Positions 1 to 6,634 of a stretch of DNA of 18,424 nucleotides are shown here, piece by piece; the first letter of the stretch is position 1, and each line of letters opens with the position of its first letter. Both the position numbers and the translations under genes were made by a program. The notes under the pieces are model-generated. The model was not told the origin of the DNA, ran no database searches, and saw nothing but the letters and a program-made list of their open reading frames with translations. The DNA is from Bacteroidota bacterium (GTDB lineage: Bacteria; Bacteroidota; Bacteroidia; Bacteroidales; PUMT01): contig PWPZ01000124.1 in assembly GCA_003556985.1 (NCBI GenBank), positions 1-18,424 on the forward strand, in the 5' to 3' direction.

Positions 1-756
1 AAAGGCAAGGGAAGCAATGGGGATAAAAATCAAGCCCCCCACAATTAGCCTGGTTTTGCCTATTCCAAGTACAATCGGAACGGATTTCCTGCCCTGTACA
101 AGATCTCCATCATAATCTTCAATATCCTTTATGAGTTCTCTTATTAGAGTAGTAATGAAAGCAAAATAGCTAAAGGAGCCCACCCAGGCAAAAATATGGC
201 CGAAACCGGCCTGGTAGGGTCTGAGAATTGCACCGTATTCACTGACAAGAACAGGCACTTCAAATAAAACCACAGCCAGCGGCACGCCGGCGGTAAGGAA
301 AGCTATGATAATATTACCGGTTAAAAACTGCCGGTTATAGGTGGTGGAATAAAACCAGAGTAGCCCCGCGGCAATCACAAAGGAAAAACCAAGCAGGGGA
401 ACCCCGGTGTGAAAAGCAAGATAAAAACCGGCAAGTGTTCCGGAAAAGTTGAATGCCCAGTGCAACAGAATAGCTGTGCGCCTGGATATCTGCCGTCCGA
501 TAACAACCGTGCCCGGCCGGTTAAGCAGATCGGTCCTTGTATCGAAATAATCGTTTATCACATATCCTGCCGCAGTTATCAGAACCGATGACAATACCAG
601 TAAAAAGAAATGGAAGTCTCCCAGCTGTAGTTCGAAACCATTGATACCCAGTATGGGCTGTACTATGGCATGCCTCATTAAATAAAGCGTCATGATCACG
701 ATAAGAAGATTCTTATACCTGACCAGGCGAAGATAAGGTATGATTTTGATGTTCAT
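1..756 (-). CDS. UbiA-family prenyltransferase (partial, C-terminus beyond window)
   Basis: The gene starts with ATG at 756 and reads open to base 1, giving 252 residues with no stop; the C-terminus lies outside the window. The protein is very hydrophobic with several membrane segments. It carries both aspartate-rich motifs of the UbiA superfamily: NDYFDTRTDLLNRP at residues 68-81 (D69, D72, D76) and a second DxxDxxxD with D211, D214 and D218, followed by the family-typical GRKSVP. Family members move a polyprenyl group from its diphosphate onto an acceptor in the membrane, using Mg2+ held by these aspartates. Bacteroidia homologues are often annotated as geranylgeranylglycerol-phosphate geranylgeranyltransferase, but the sequence alone does not give the acceptor; a quinone-ring or lipid acceptor is possible. 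The start codon overlaps the upstream stop as ATGA, which suggests translational coupling to the DUF2520-KdsC gene. Confidence 0.9.
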   Translation of the reverse strand, partial: MNIKIIPYLRLVRYKNLLIVIMTLYLMRHAIVQPILGINGFELQLGDFHFFLLVLSSVLITAAGYVINDYFDTRTDLLNRPGTVVIGRQISRRTAILLHWAFNFSGTLAGFYLAFHTGVPLLGFSFVIAAGLLWFYSTTYNRQFLTGNIIIAFLTAGVPLAVVLFEVPVLVSEYGAILRPYQAGFGHIFAWVGSFSYFAFITTLIRELIKDIEDYDGDLVQGRKSVPIVLGIGKTRLIVGGLIFIPIASLAF

Positions 757-2093
757 AAAATAAAGGTGTCTTCTTCCATCCATATCCCATGAACCCGGAG
801 GACCTGCTCAAGTACATCCCTTACGCAGCCCTGCCCTCCTTTAAATCCGGAAATGTATTTTGCAACCTGTTTGATCTCGGGAACGGCATCGTTCGGACAG
901 GTAGGAAATCCGGCCTTCTGCATTACGGGATAATCGGGCAGGTCATCACCCATATAAAGGATATCCCCTGGTTCCAGGTTGTGCTTATCGCAAAAACGGG
1001 TAAAATCATCGAGCTTGCTTGAAGATTTCAGATAAACATCGGTAATTCCCAGAATATTGAATCTTTTCTTTACTGATTGAGAATTTCCGCCGGTAATGAT
1101 GGCAATGGGGTATCCCTTACGGGCAGCAAGCTGCAGGGCAAAGCCGTCTTTGATATTCATGCTGCGGATCAGCTCACCTTCGGGATCCATCAGCAGTATA
1201 CCGTCTGAAAATACCCCGTCAACATCAAAGGCAAATGCCTTGACTTTTTTTAATTCCTCTTTGAAAAATCCCATTTCTTTGTATTTAATTTTGTTATTAC
1301 TCTTAACCGTTTTCTGTTCTTTCATCATAATGCTCCTGGAAAGCATATCATAAATAGCTTCCGCACGGGGAGAGAAAGACAGCAAATCCAGATGCTTTTG
1401 AATAATTATCTTATCATTCCTTGCAGCCGGACCGGTTTGGGATTTCGAGGGACCCGAACCAAGGGCTTTCTGGGTAGTCTCCATGATAAGCGCATGGTAC
1501 ATTTCAAAAGGGAGTGCCGCTCTTTCTGCTATCTCTTCGGCCAGGGCATACATATGATTGGTGAAATTACAGGCAAATACTGCAGCAAGATGAAGCAGCA
1601 TTCGCTTTTCGGAACTGACCTCATAAACGACCGGACTGATTGATTTTGCCAAAAGCTCAAGCCTTGCAAGTCCCCTCCGGCTGTTTGACTCTATGCAGAG
1701 GGGCATATCTTTGTTAACGGGAGGTTGCAGTCCGGAAATGGTTTGTAAGGGATACAAAACACCGTAGTTATCAGCATGACCTGCAAAAATATCCAGAGGC
1801 AGGCTACCGGCAGTATGAATCAAAAAGCTTTTCTTAAAGCCGATTTTACCTGCCATCTCAATAACGGACTGATCGGTAAGGGCAAATATCCAGATACCGG
1901 TGTCAGAATCTACTTCTTCTATATCACATGTATACCGGGCGTTTACTTTCCGGGCCAGCCTGCGCGCTTTTGAAAGGGTACGGCTGTAAACAATATTTAT
2001 TTGATATCCGGCTTTGAAAAGTACAGATGCCATGTAGGTTGCCACATTTCCGGCACCTATAATTGCCAGCTTTTCAGCAGAATGTCCAGCCAT
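753..2093 (-). CDS. Fused Rossmann/DUF2520 protein and KdsC-like HAD phosphatase
   Basis: This is one 446-residue reading frame with two domains. Residues 1-255 match the Rossmann-like plus DUF2520 family: a nucleotide-binding IIGAGNVA at 11-18, then an all-helical second half. The fold resembles NADP-dependent reductases such as ProC, but the substrate is unknown. Residues 275-446 match KDO-8-phosphate phosphatase (KdsC type, HAD class): FDVDGV at 289-294 with D290 as nucleophile and D292, ITGG at 333-336, and GDDLPD at 382-387. KdsC removes phosphate from KDO-8-P in lipopolysaccharide inner-core synthesis. The linker at 256-274 is polar and contains internal methionines, including M274 just before the HAD domain, so a separate HAD product by internal initiation is possible. 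I chose ATG at 2093 rather than the in-frame ATG at 2171, because the 26 extra codons would read through a hairpin terminator and lie before the first Rossmann strand. The gene overlaps the next one as ATGA. Confidence 0.88.
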   Translation of the reverse strand: MAGHSAEKLAIIGAGNVATYMASVLFKAGYQINIVYSRTLSKARRLARKVNARYTCDIEEVDSDTGIWIFALTDQSVIEMAGKIGFKKSFLIHTAGSLPLDIFAGHADNYGVLYPLQTISGLQPPVNKDMPLCIESNSRRGLARLELLAKSISPVVYEVSSEKRMLLHLAAVFACNFTNHMYALAEEIAERAALPFEMYHALIMETTQKALGSGPSKSQTGPAARNDKIIIQKHLDLLSFSPRAEAIYDMLSRSIMMKEQKTVKSNNKIKYKEMGFFKEELKKVKAFAFDVDGVFSDGILLMDPEGELIRSMNIKDGFALQLAARKGYPIAIITGGNSQSVKKRFNILGITDVYLKSSSKLDDFTRFCDKHNLEPGDILYMGDDLPDYPVMQKAGFPTCPNDAVPEIKQVAKYISGFKGGQGCVRDVLEQVLRVHGIWMEEDTFIL

Positions 2094-2119
2094 GCAGTTT
2101 GAGTTTAGAAATAATACCA

Positions 2120-2168
2120 CCCCAAAAATAAGAAATAATCCCGGAACGGCTCCCGCCGGCTCCGGGAT
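2120..2168 (-). terminator. Hairpin terminator after the acyl-CoA dehydrogenase gene
   Basis: Arms 2161-2168 and 2138-2145 form a perfect 8-bp stem (ATCCCGGA with TCCGGGAT on the minus strand). A shorter inner CGGC/GCCG pairing closes a small loop. Towards lower coordinates a T-rich but interrupted tail follows. It lies 30 bases past the dehydrogenase stop and ends before the ATG at 2093, so it likely separates the etf operon from the DUF2520-KdsC unit. Termination may be partial, because the tail is not a clean T run. Confidence 0.65.
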
Positions 2169-2197
2169 CATAGCCTGAAAACCCGTATAAAAGGTTA

Positions 2198-3916
2198 TTA
2201 CTTATCGGGATTGTACTTGAAGGAGCCCAGTTCCTTTATGTCAAATTCAATAATATAATCGGCTTTCTCACGGTTATGGGCCCTGGAAGTATTTATAAAT
2301 ATTGACGCTATATTAAGATAGGATCCGTCTCTCCTGGTATCTTTAAGCAGAAGATAACCCATAATGATGTTACCGGCCATTTCAACAAGCCTCCTTGCAT
2401 GAAAATCCAGGAATTCGCTGTCTTCCTCTCCTATAACCCGTTCCACACATTTTTCGTACTCGTCGGTCATAGTTACCAGCCTGGTTTTAAGGTACTCCAG
2501 CTCGGGTCCGACAGATTCCTTTTCACAGGTATCTCTGATATGGTTCAGATAGGTTCCCGAAGTTACGCCGCGAATAGCCGCCACAACCTGCAGCTGGGAT
2601 GTTCCCTCATATATCGAGGTTATCCTGGCATCCCTGTATATACGCTCTACAGGAAAATCCTTCATGAAGCCTGCACCGCCATGTACCTGGAGGGCATCAT
2701 AGGCAATCTGATTGCAGTACTCGCTTGAAATGAGCTTAAGCAATGGAGTAAAAACATCGGCCAGCCGCTGGTATTTTTTCTGTTCACTGCGTTCTTCCGC
2801 TTCCAGTTTCCGCTCTTCGGAAATGGAATTATAATTCTTATAAATATCAACGAACCGGGCGGTTTCATATAACAGCGTACGTTGTGCCTTTATCTTCACT
2901 TCCATATTTCTGAGCATTTCATATATGGCGGGGAAGTAAATCACGGGCCTGCCGAACTGGGCACGCTCTTCCGCATATTTCAGAGCTTCCCGGTATGCTG
3001 CTTCCGAAATGCCGACCGATTGTGCAGCCACTCCCAGCCGGGCACTGTTCATAAGCGACATCACATATTTGATAAGTCCGAACTTCCTGCTGCCTACAAG
3101 TTTCGCAGGAGCATCACGGAATACCAGCTCACAGGTCGGCGAACCTTTTATACCCAGCTTGTTTTCAATTCTTCTTATGGTAAGACCCTTGTCTTTCCTG
3201 TCGTACACAAAAAGAGACAACCCCCTGCCATCAGCAGTACCTTCCTCAGAACGGGCCAGTACCAGGGAAATATTGGCATCACCGTTTGTTATGAACCGCT
3301 TAACACCGTTAAGCAGCCAAACATTCCGCTTTTCATCCCAGGCAGCTTTAAGCTGCACGGCCTGCAGGTCGGATCCGGCATCCGGTTCCGTTAGGTCCAT
3401 TGCCGCGGTGGCTCCTTTGTTAAAACGGGGAAGAAACTCATCCTTTATCTCTTCCGAACCGAATTCATGCAATGTTTCGGCGCAGTCCTGCAACCCCCAT
3501 ATATTGGCAAACCCGGCATCGGCCCTGGAAACTATCTCGGCTGCCATCACATAGGGCACCATAGGAAAATTCAATCCACCGTATTTCCTGGGAAGCGACA
3601 TTCCGATAAGACCTGACCTTGTAAGCGCTTCGTGATTTTCCTGTGTTCCTCTTGCATACTTTACCTCATTGTTTTCCAGCCTGGGCCCTTCGGCATCGAC
3701 CGATTCGGCATTGGGAGCGATAACGTTCCCGCATATATCGCCAACTATTTCAAGGATCTTGTCATAACTGTCCATTGCATCTTCAAAATCCAGAAAAGCA
3801 TAGTCATAGCTATCCTTATCGTCGAAACCACGCTCTTTAAGCTGTACTATTTTTTTCATCAGGGGGTGCCCGAGATGAAATTTTATATCCTTATTGTCAG
3901 TATAATAGTTTGCCAT
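2198..3916 (-). CDS. Acyl-CoA dehydrogenase (long form with C-terminal extension)
   Basis: This 572-residue flavoenzyme introduces a trans-2,3 double bond into an acyl-CoA and passes electrons to ETF, or catalyses the reverse in crotonyl-CoA reduction. Visible landmarks are TEPDAGSD at 176-183 (FAD and substrate loop), RAQFGRP at 318-324, and the signature from VHGGAGF at 411-417 to YRDARITSIYEGTSQ at 427-441. The predicted catalytic base is E437. Classic short and medium-chain enzymes have about 380-400 residues. This one has a charged insertion around 360-385 and a C-terminal helical extension of about 120 residues, as in the long Bacteroidia form. The start codon overlaps the etfA stop by one base (TAATG), so translation is probably coupled and the protein likely works with this ETF. 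Chain-length preference cannot be read from the sequence; in Porphyromonas gingivalis a comparable gene trio is linked to butyrate formation. Confidence 0.95.
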   Translation of the reverse strand: MANYYTDNKDIKFHLGHPLMKKIVQLKERGFDDKDSYDYAFLDFEDAMDSYDKILEIVGDICGNVIAPNAESVDAEGPRLENNEVKYARGTQENHEALTRSGLIGMSLPRKYGGLNFPMVPYVMAAEIVSRADAGFANIWGLQDCAETLHEFGSEEIKDEFLPRFNKGATAAMDLTEPDAGSDLQAVQLKAAWDEKRNVWLLNGVKRFITNGDANISLVLARSEEGTADGRGLSLFVYDRKDKGLTIRRIENKLGIKGSPTCELVFRDAPAKLVGSRKFGLIKYVMSLMNSARLGVAAQSVGISEAAYREALKYAEERAQFGRPVIYFPAIYEMLRNMEVKIKAQRTLLYETARFVDIYKNYNSISEERKLEAEERSEQKKYQRLADVFTPLLKLISSEYCNQIAYDALQVHGGAGFMKDFPVERIYRDARITSIYEGTSQLQVVAAIRGVTSGTYLNHIRDTCEKESVGPELEYLKTRLVTMTDEYEKCVERVIGEEDSEFLDFHARRLVEMAGNIIMGYLLLKDTRRDGSYLNIASIFINTSRAHNREKADYIIEFDIKELGSFKYNPDK

Positions 3917-4935
3917 TATTTAGTATTCTTTTGATAATATTTGATCATTTTGGGTATGATTTCGGTAAGGTCGCCGACGATTGTATAATCGGCTATCTGA
4001 TTGATGGGGGCCCCCGGATCGTTATTGATGGATATAATGATAACCGACTGGTCCATGCCTGCACGGTGCTGTATCTGGCCCGATATTCCGCAGGCAATAT
4101 AAAGCTTCGGACGGACGGTCACGCCGGTTTGCCCTACCTGCCGCTCATGCTCAACAAACCCGCCATCCACTGCAGCCCTCGATCCGGCAACTTCACCCCC
4201 CAGCACCCCGGCAAGTTCGTAAAGGAGTTTGAAATTCTCTTTGGAACCGACGCCATAACCGCCGGCAACAATTATTCCCGCATTTTTTATGTTTACTTTA
4301 CTTTTTTCAATATGCCTTTCGATTACTTTAATAACAAAATCATCATCACTCAGCCATTTCTGGTAATCAATTTCTTTAATATCGCCCTTGTGCCCGGTTG
4401 AATGGATTTCATTTTTCATCACCCCTTCCCTCACGGTAGCCAGTTGAGGACGGGTTTCGGGATTTATTATGGTAGCTATAATATTACCTCCAAAGGCAGG
4501 TCTGATCTGATAAAGAAGGTCCCTGAATTCTTTTTTGGTCTTGATTTCGGTATGGTTACCTATTTCCAGCTCGGTACAATCGGCAGTAAGCCCGCATTTC
4601 AGAGCCGAAGCAATACGCGGTGCCAGATCCCTTCCCACTGAAGTAGCACCAAAAAGGCCTATCCGGGGTTTTTCCTGTTCAAAAAGCCCTTTAACAATGG
4701 CGGCATGGGGAAGGGTTGTATAGGGATACAGCCGTTTGTCGTCGGCTATATGCAGAACATCAACCCCGTACGGGAAGATCTGTTTCTCTATATCCTTCAG
4801 TCCGGAACCAATTACTACCGCCTCCAGACTGCAGTTCTGCCTGGTGGCAAGGGAGCGTCCCTTTGACAGGAGCTCAAGGCTGACTTCGGCAATTTTTCCT
4901 TCTTCAATTTCACAATAAACAAAAACGTTATCCAC
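3916..4935 (-). CDS. etfA: Electron transfer flavoprotein alpha subunit
   Basis: EtfA (339 residues) pairs with EtfB to carry electrons between acyl-CoA dehydrogenase and either a quinone oxidoreductase or other redox partners. The C-terminal FAD domain is clear: GSRAAVD at 251-257, VGQTG at 267-271, the strongly conserved GISGQIQH at 283-290, INNDPGAP at 303-310 and IADYTIVGDL at 314-323. The N-terminal domain begins with the usual strand NVFVYCEIEEGKI. The start is GTG: an in-frame TAG lies three codons upstream and no ATG precedes the conserved strand, so GTG is the only sensible choice. Its stop overlaps the dehydrogenase ATG by one base. It follows etfB after 89 bases in which I see no further gene. 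Confidence 0.97.
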   Translation of the reverse strand: MDNVFVYCEIEEGKIAEVSLELLSKGRSLATRQNCSLEAVVIGSGLKDIEKQIFPYGVDVLHIADDKRLYPYTTLPHAAIVKGLFEQEKPRIGLFGATSVGRDLAPRIASALKCGLTADCTELEIGNHTEIKTKKEFRDLLYQIRPAFGGNIIATIINPETRPQLATVREGVMKNEIHSTGHKGDIKEIDYQKWLSDDDFVIKVIERHIEKSKVNIKNAGIIVAGGYGVGSKENFKLLYELAGVLGGEVAGSRAAVDGGFVEHERQVGQTGVTVRPKLYIACGISGQIQHRAGMDQSVIIISINNDPGAPINQIADYTIVGDLTEIIPKMIKYYQKNTK

Positions 4936-5024
4936 TTTTTTCTATTTAAATTATCAATAAGTTCATCAATGGGGTAATAAAATATCTGTAGCCGTGAGGC
5001 ATGAAAAAACCGTATGGCCGGACC

Positions 5025-5900
5025 CTAACCTATGGTATGGCCTTCGATCAGTTCTTTCATCAGATTATCAATATCATCATCGGCCGGCGAAAGCACCCTG
5101 GTCTCCCGGCTGGTGAAAACCACATTCTCAATTTTCTTGACTTTGGTTGGCGATCCTGATAATCCGAGCTGCTCCAAATCGGCATCTATATCAGTAACGC
5201 TCCATTCATTTATCAGCAGGTAAGGCCTGTCTTTCTGAAGCTGAAGATAATCTTCACTGGTATCCTGTAATTCGCCCAGGCTTCTTGCATGTTTATATTT
5301 TATCGTGTATTTGGCATGCCTCGGACGGCATTCTGGTGCCGAGCTGTGAACTGTAATTACAAGGGGAAGGGGGGCTTCAAGAGTTTCCACTCCTCTTTCG
5401 AGCCGTCGCTTTACGGTTATTTTCTTTTTCCCGACCGAAATAATCTCTTCAGCATAGGTTATCTGGGGAAGATCGAGTTTTTCAGCAACCTGTGGCCCCA
5501 CCTGGGCAGTATCACCATCAATTGCCTGACGCCCGGTAATTACCAGGTCAAAGGGGGAAAGCTTTTTTATGGCCAGAGAAAGCGCATATGAGGTGGCCAG
5601 GGTATCCGAACCGGCAAATTTCCTGTCAGTTAAAAGATAGCCATTGTCGGCGCCGCGGTACATTGCTTCACGGATAATCTCTGCTGCACGACCGGGCCCC
5701 ATGGTGAGAAGGGTAATGGTAGTGCCTGGATATTTATCCTTAAGCCTGAGAGCCTGCTCAAGAGCATTCAGATCTTCGGGGTTGAAGATGGCCGGCAGGG
5801 CAGCCCTGTTTACAGTTCCGTCGGCCTTCATGGCGTCCTTGCCGACATTTCTGGTGTCGGGCACCTGCTTGGCAAGTACAATTATTTTCAATCCTCTCAT
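5025..5900 (-). CDS. etfB: Electron transfer flavoprotein beta subunit
   Basis: EtfB (291 residues) is the first gene of the etfB-etfA-dehydrogenase operon. The N-terminus (KIIVLAKQVPDT) is typical, and the family signature runs from VKRRLERG at 163-170 to LPLVITV at 178-184. The nucleotide-binding loop reads GRQAIDGDTAQVGP at 123-136. The DGDTAQVGP form is common in anaerobe ETFs, including electron-bifurcating ones, whereas mammalian ETF has a different DDD-type sequence here. This suggests, but does not prove, a second FAD or NAD-linked function instead of the AMP of classic ETF. At 291 residues it is longer than the roughly 255-260 of many EtfBs, the surplus being at the C-terminus. A Bacteroidota-type promoter lies about 80 bases upstream, and ATG at 5900 sits directly before the conserved first strand. 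Confidence 0.97.
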   Translation of the reverse strand: MRGLKIIVLAKQVPDTRNVGKDAMKADGTVNRAALPAIFNPEDLNALEQALRLKDKYPGTTITLLTMGPGRAAEIIREAMYRGADNGYLLTDRKFAGSDTLATSYALSLAIKKLSPFDLVITGRQAIDGDTAQVGPQVAEKLDLPQITYAEEIISVGKKKITVKRRLERGVETLEAPLPLVITVHSSAPECRPRHAKYTIKYKHARSLGELQDTSEDYLQLQKDRPYLLINEWSVTDIDADLEQLGLSGSPTKVKKIENVVFTSRETRVLSPADDDIDNLMKELIEGHTIG

Positions 5901-5979
5901 CAGTAAATATTTAATTTAATTAGTTTTACGCTCAAGCGGAAAAATTGCCTATTCCGATCCGTTTTTTTAAAATAAGTGA

Positions 5980-5987
5980 CAAATATA
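5980..5987 (-). promoter_or_regulatory. Predicted etfB promoter, -7 box
   Basis: On the minus strand this reads TATATTTG, a perfect match to the Bacteroidota -7 consensus TAnnTTTG used by the primary sigma factor. It lies 80 bases before the etfB ATG, giving an AT-rich leader of about 70 bases. No clean TTTG stands at the expected -33 distance, so either the -33 box is weak or an activator helps. Confidence 0.6.
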
Positions 5988-5997
5988 GAAAAAAATC

Positions 5998-6020
5998 GTT
6001 TGTCTGTTCAGAAAACAAAC
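5998..6020. promoter_or_regulatory. Inverted repeat at the etfB promoter, possible operator
   Basis: The arms GTTTGT (5998-6003) and ACAAAC (6015-6020) flank an inner CTG/CAG pair. The repeat covers the stretch upstream of the -7 box where the -33 region would be. A dimeric repressor or activator could bind here; this is inferred from position and symmetry only. Confidence 0.3.
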
Positions 6021-6200
6021 CAATCACCGGGCAAGTTCAGATTAATGCCTGTATTACATGTAATTAAAAAGCAAGAAAAACTGAACCAGGCTTCTGGCAA
6101 CCCGCTTTGCAGATACGGCAATAGTTCTTTTCGCCTATAAAAGTCCGCGATATCAGGCCATAAAGCTGTACACCAATTGTATTGAACCCGGCACAAAGCA

Positions 6201-6227
6201 AAAAACCCGGCACAAGGCCGGGTTTTT
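6201..6227 (-). terminator. Strong intrinsic terminator after rpoBC-DUF3467
   Basis: The arms AAAAACCCGGC (6201-6211) and GCCGGGTTTTT (6217-6227) form a perfect 11-bp stem with a 5-base loop and flanking A and T runs, so it could act in both directions. It lies 51 bases past the DUF3467 stop and closes the long ribosomal protein and RNA polymerase unit. No plus-strand gene points at it. Confidence 0.92.
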
Positions 6228-6278
6228 GGTATTATGACCCAGAAGCAATTCCTGGCTGTATTTCAGATCATAAAGAGT

Positions 6279-6605
6279 TCAGGCCTGGGCTGAAGGCCCG
6301 CCAAAATTCATTGGCATGCCGGTACCCTTGCCGTCAACCTTCTTTATCGGACCATGAATCGACTCGAACTTATCTATATTCTCCCTTAGAGCATGCAATA
6401 ACCGCTTGGCATGCTCGGGTGTGATTATGACCCTCGATTTAACCTCAGCTTTGGGTATTCCGGGCATTACCCTGACAAAATCCAGTACGAATTCTGAACT
6501 GGAGTGGGTAATTACTGCCAGGTTTGAATATATACCCTGAGCTACATCCTCCTTCAACTCAATATTTATCTGATTTTGCTTTTTGGATTCATCCGGATTA
6601 CTCAT
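6279..6605 (-). CDS. DUF3467 family protein, distal gene of the rpoBC unit
   Basis: This small soluble protein of 108 residues matches the DUF3467 family. It has a polar N-terminus (about 1-12), a core with INIELKEDVAQGIYSNLAVITHS at 13-35 and EFVLDFVRVMPG at 38-49, a helix with ITPEHAKRLLHAL at 61-73, and a flexible Gly/Pro/Met-rich tail. The function is unknown. Homologues in Bacteroidota commonly sit directly behind rpoC, and here the gap is 29 bases with no terminator between, so it is co-transcribed with RNA polymerase. That hints at, but does not show, a transcription-related role. I prefer ATG at 6605; a TTG three codons upstream at 6614 could add three residues but has no special support. 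Confidence 0.85.
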   Translation of the reverse strand: MSNPDESKKQNQINIELKEDVAQGIYSNLAVITHSSSEFVLDFVRVMPGIPKAEVKSRVIITPEHAKRLLHALRENIDKFESIHGPIKKVDGKGTGMPMNFGGPSAQA

Positions 6606-6634
6606 ATTATCCAATTTAGTTAATAATTAAAATT

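Larger units (their letters stand above)
5901..6278. other. 378-base intergenic region between DUF3467 and etfB
   Basis: I see no credible gene here. The 62-codon open frame at 6008-6196 on the minus strand has no recognisable domain and begins inside the terminator region. The gap holds the terminator at 6201-6227, a 12-base direct repeat (AACCCGGCACAA at 6185-6196 and 6204-6215), a palindrome ATTACATGTAAT at 6053-6064, an inverted repeat at 5998-6020, and the etfB promoter. Confidence 0.7.

Noticed and set aside
2094..2171. Lipoprotein or signal peptide at the N-terminus of the DUF2520-KdsC protein
   Set aside because: The hydrophobic stretch is encoded by the terminator hairpin and its tail; a cytosolic Rossmann/HAD protein has no use for it, and a good ATG lies at 2093.
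4945..5010. Short frame of about 18 codons between etfB and etfA starting at an ATG (MPHGYRYF...)
   Set aside because: Too short to support without conservation data; the 89-base gap otherwise looks like plain spacer.
6053..6064. Palindrome ATTACATGTAAT as an operator
   Set aside because: Twelve-base AT-rich palindromes arise often by chance, and it lies about 65 bases upstream of the promoter box with no second copy seen.
6008..6196. Possible 62-codon gene on the minus strand between DUF3467 and etfB
   Set aside because: There is no recognisable domain or homology. Its composition is that of intergenic DNA, and its start lies next to the terminator.
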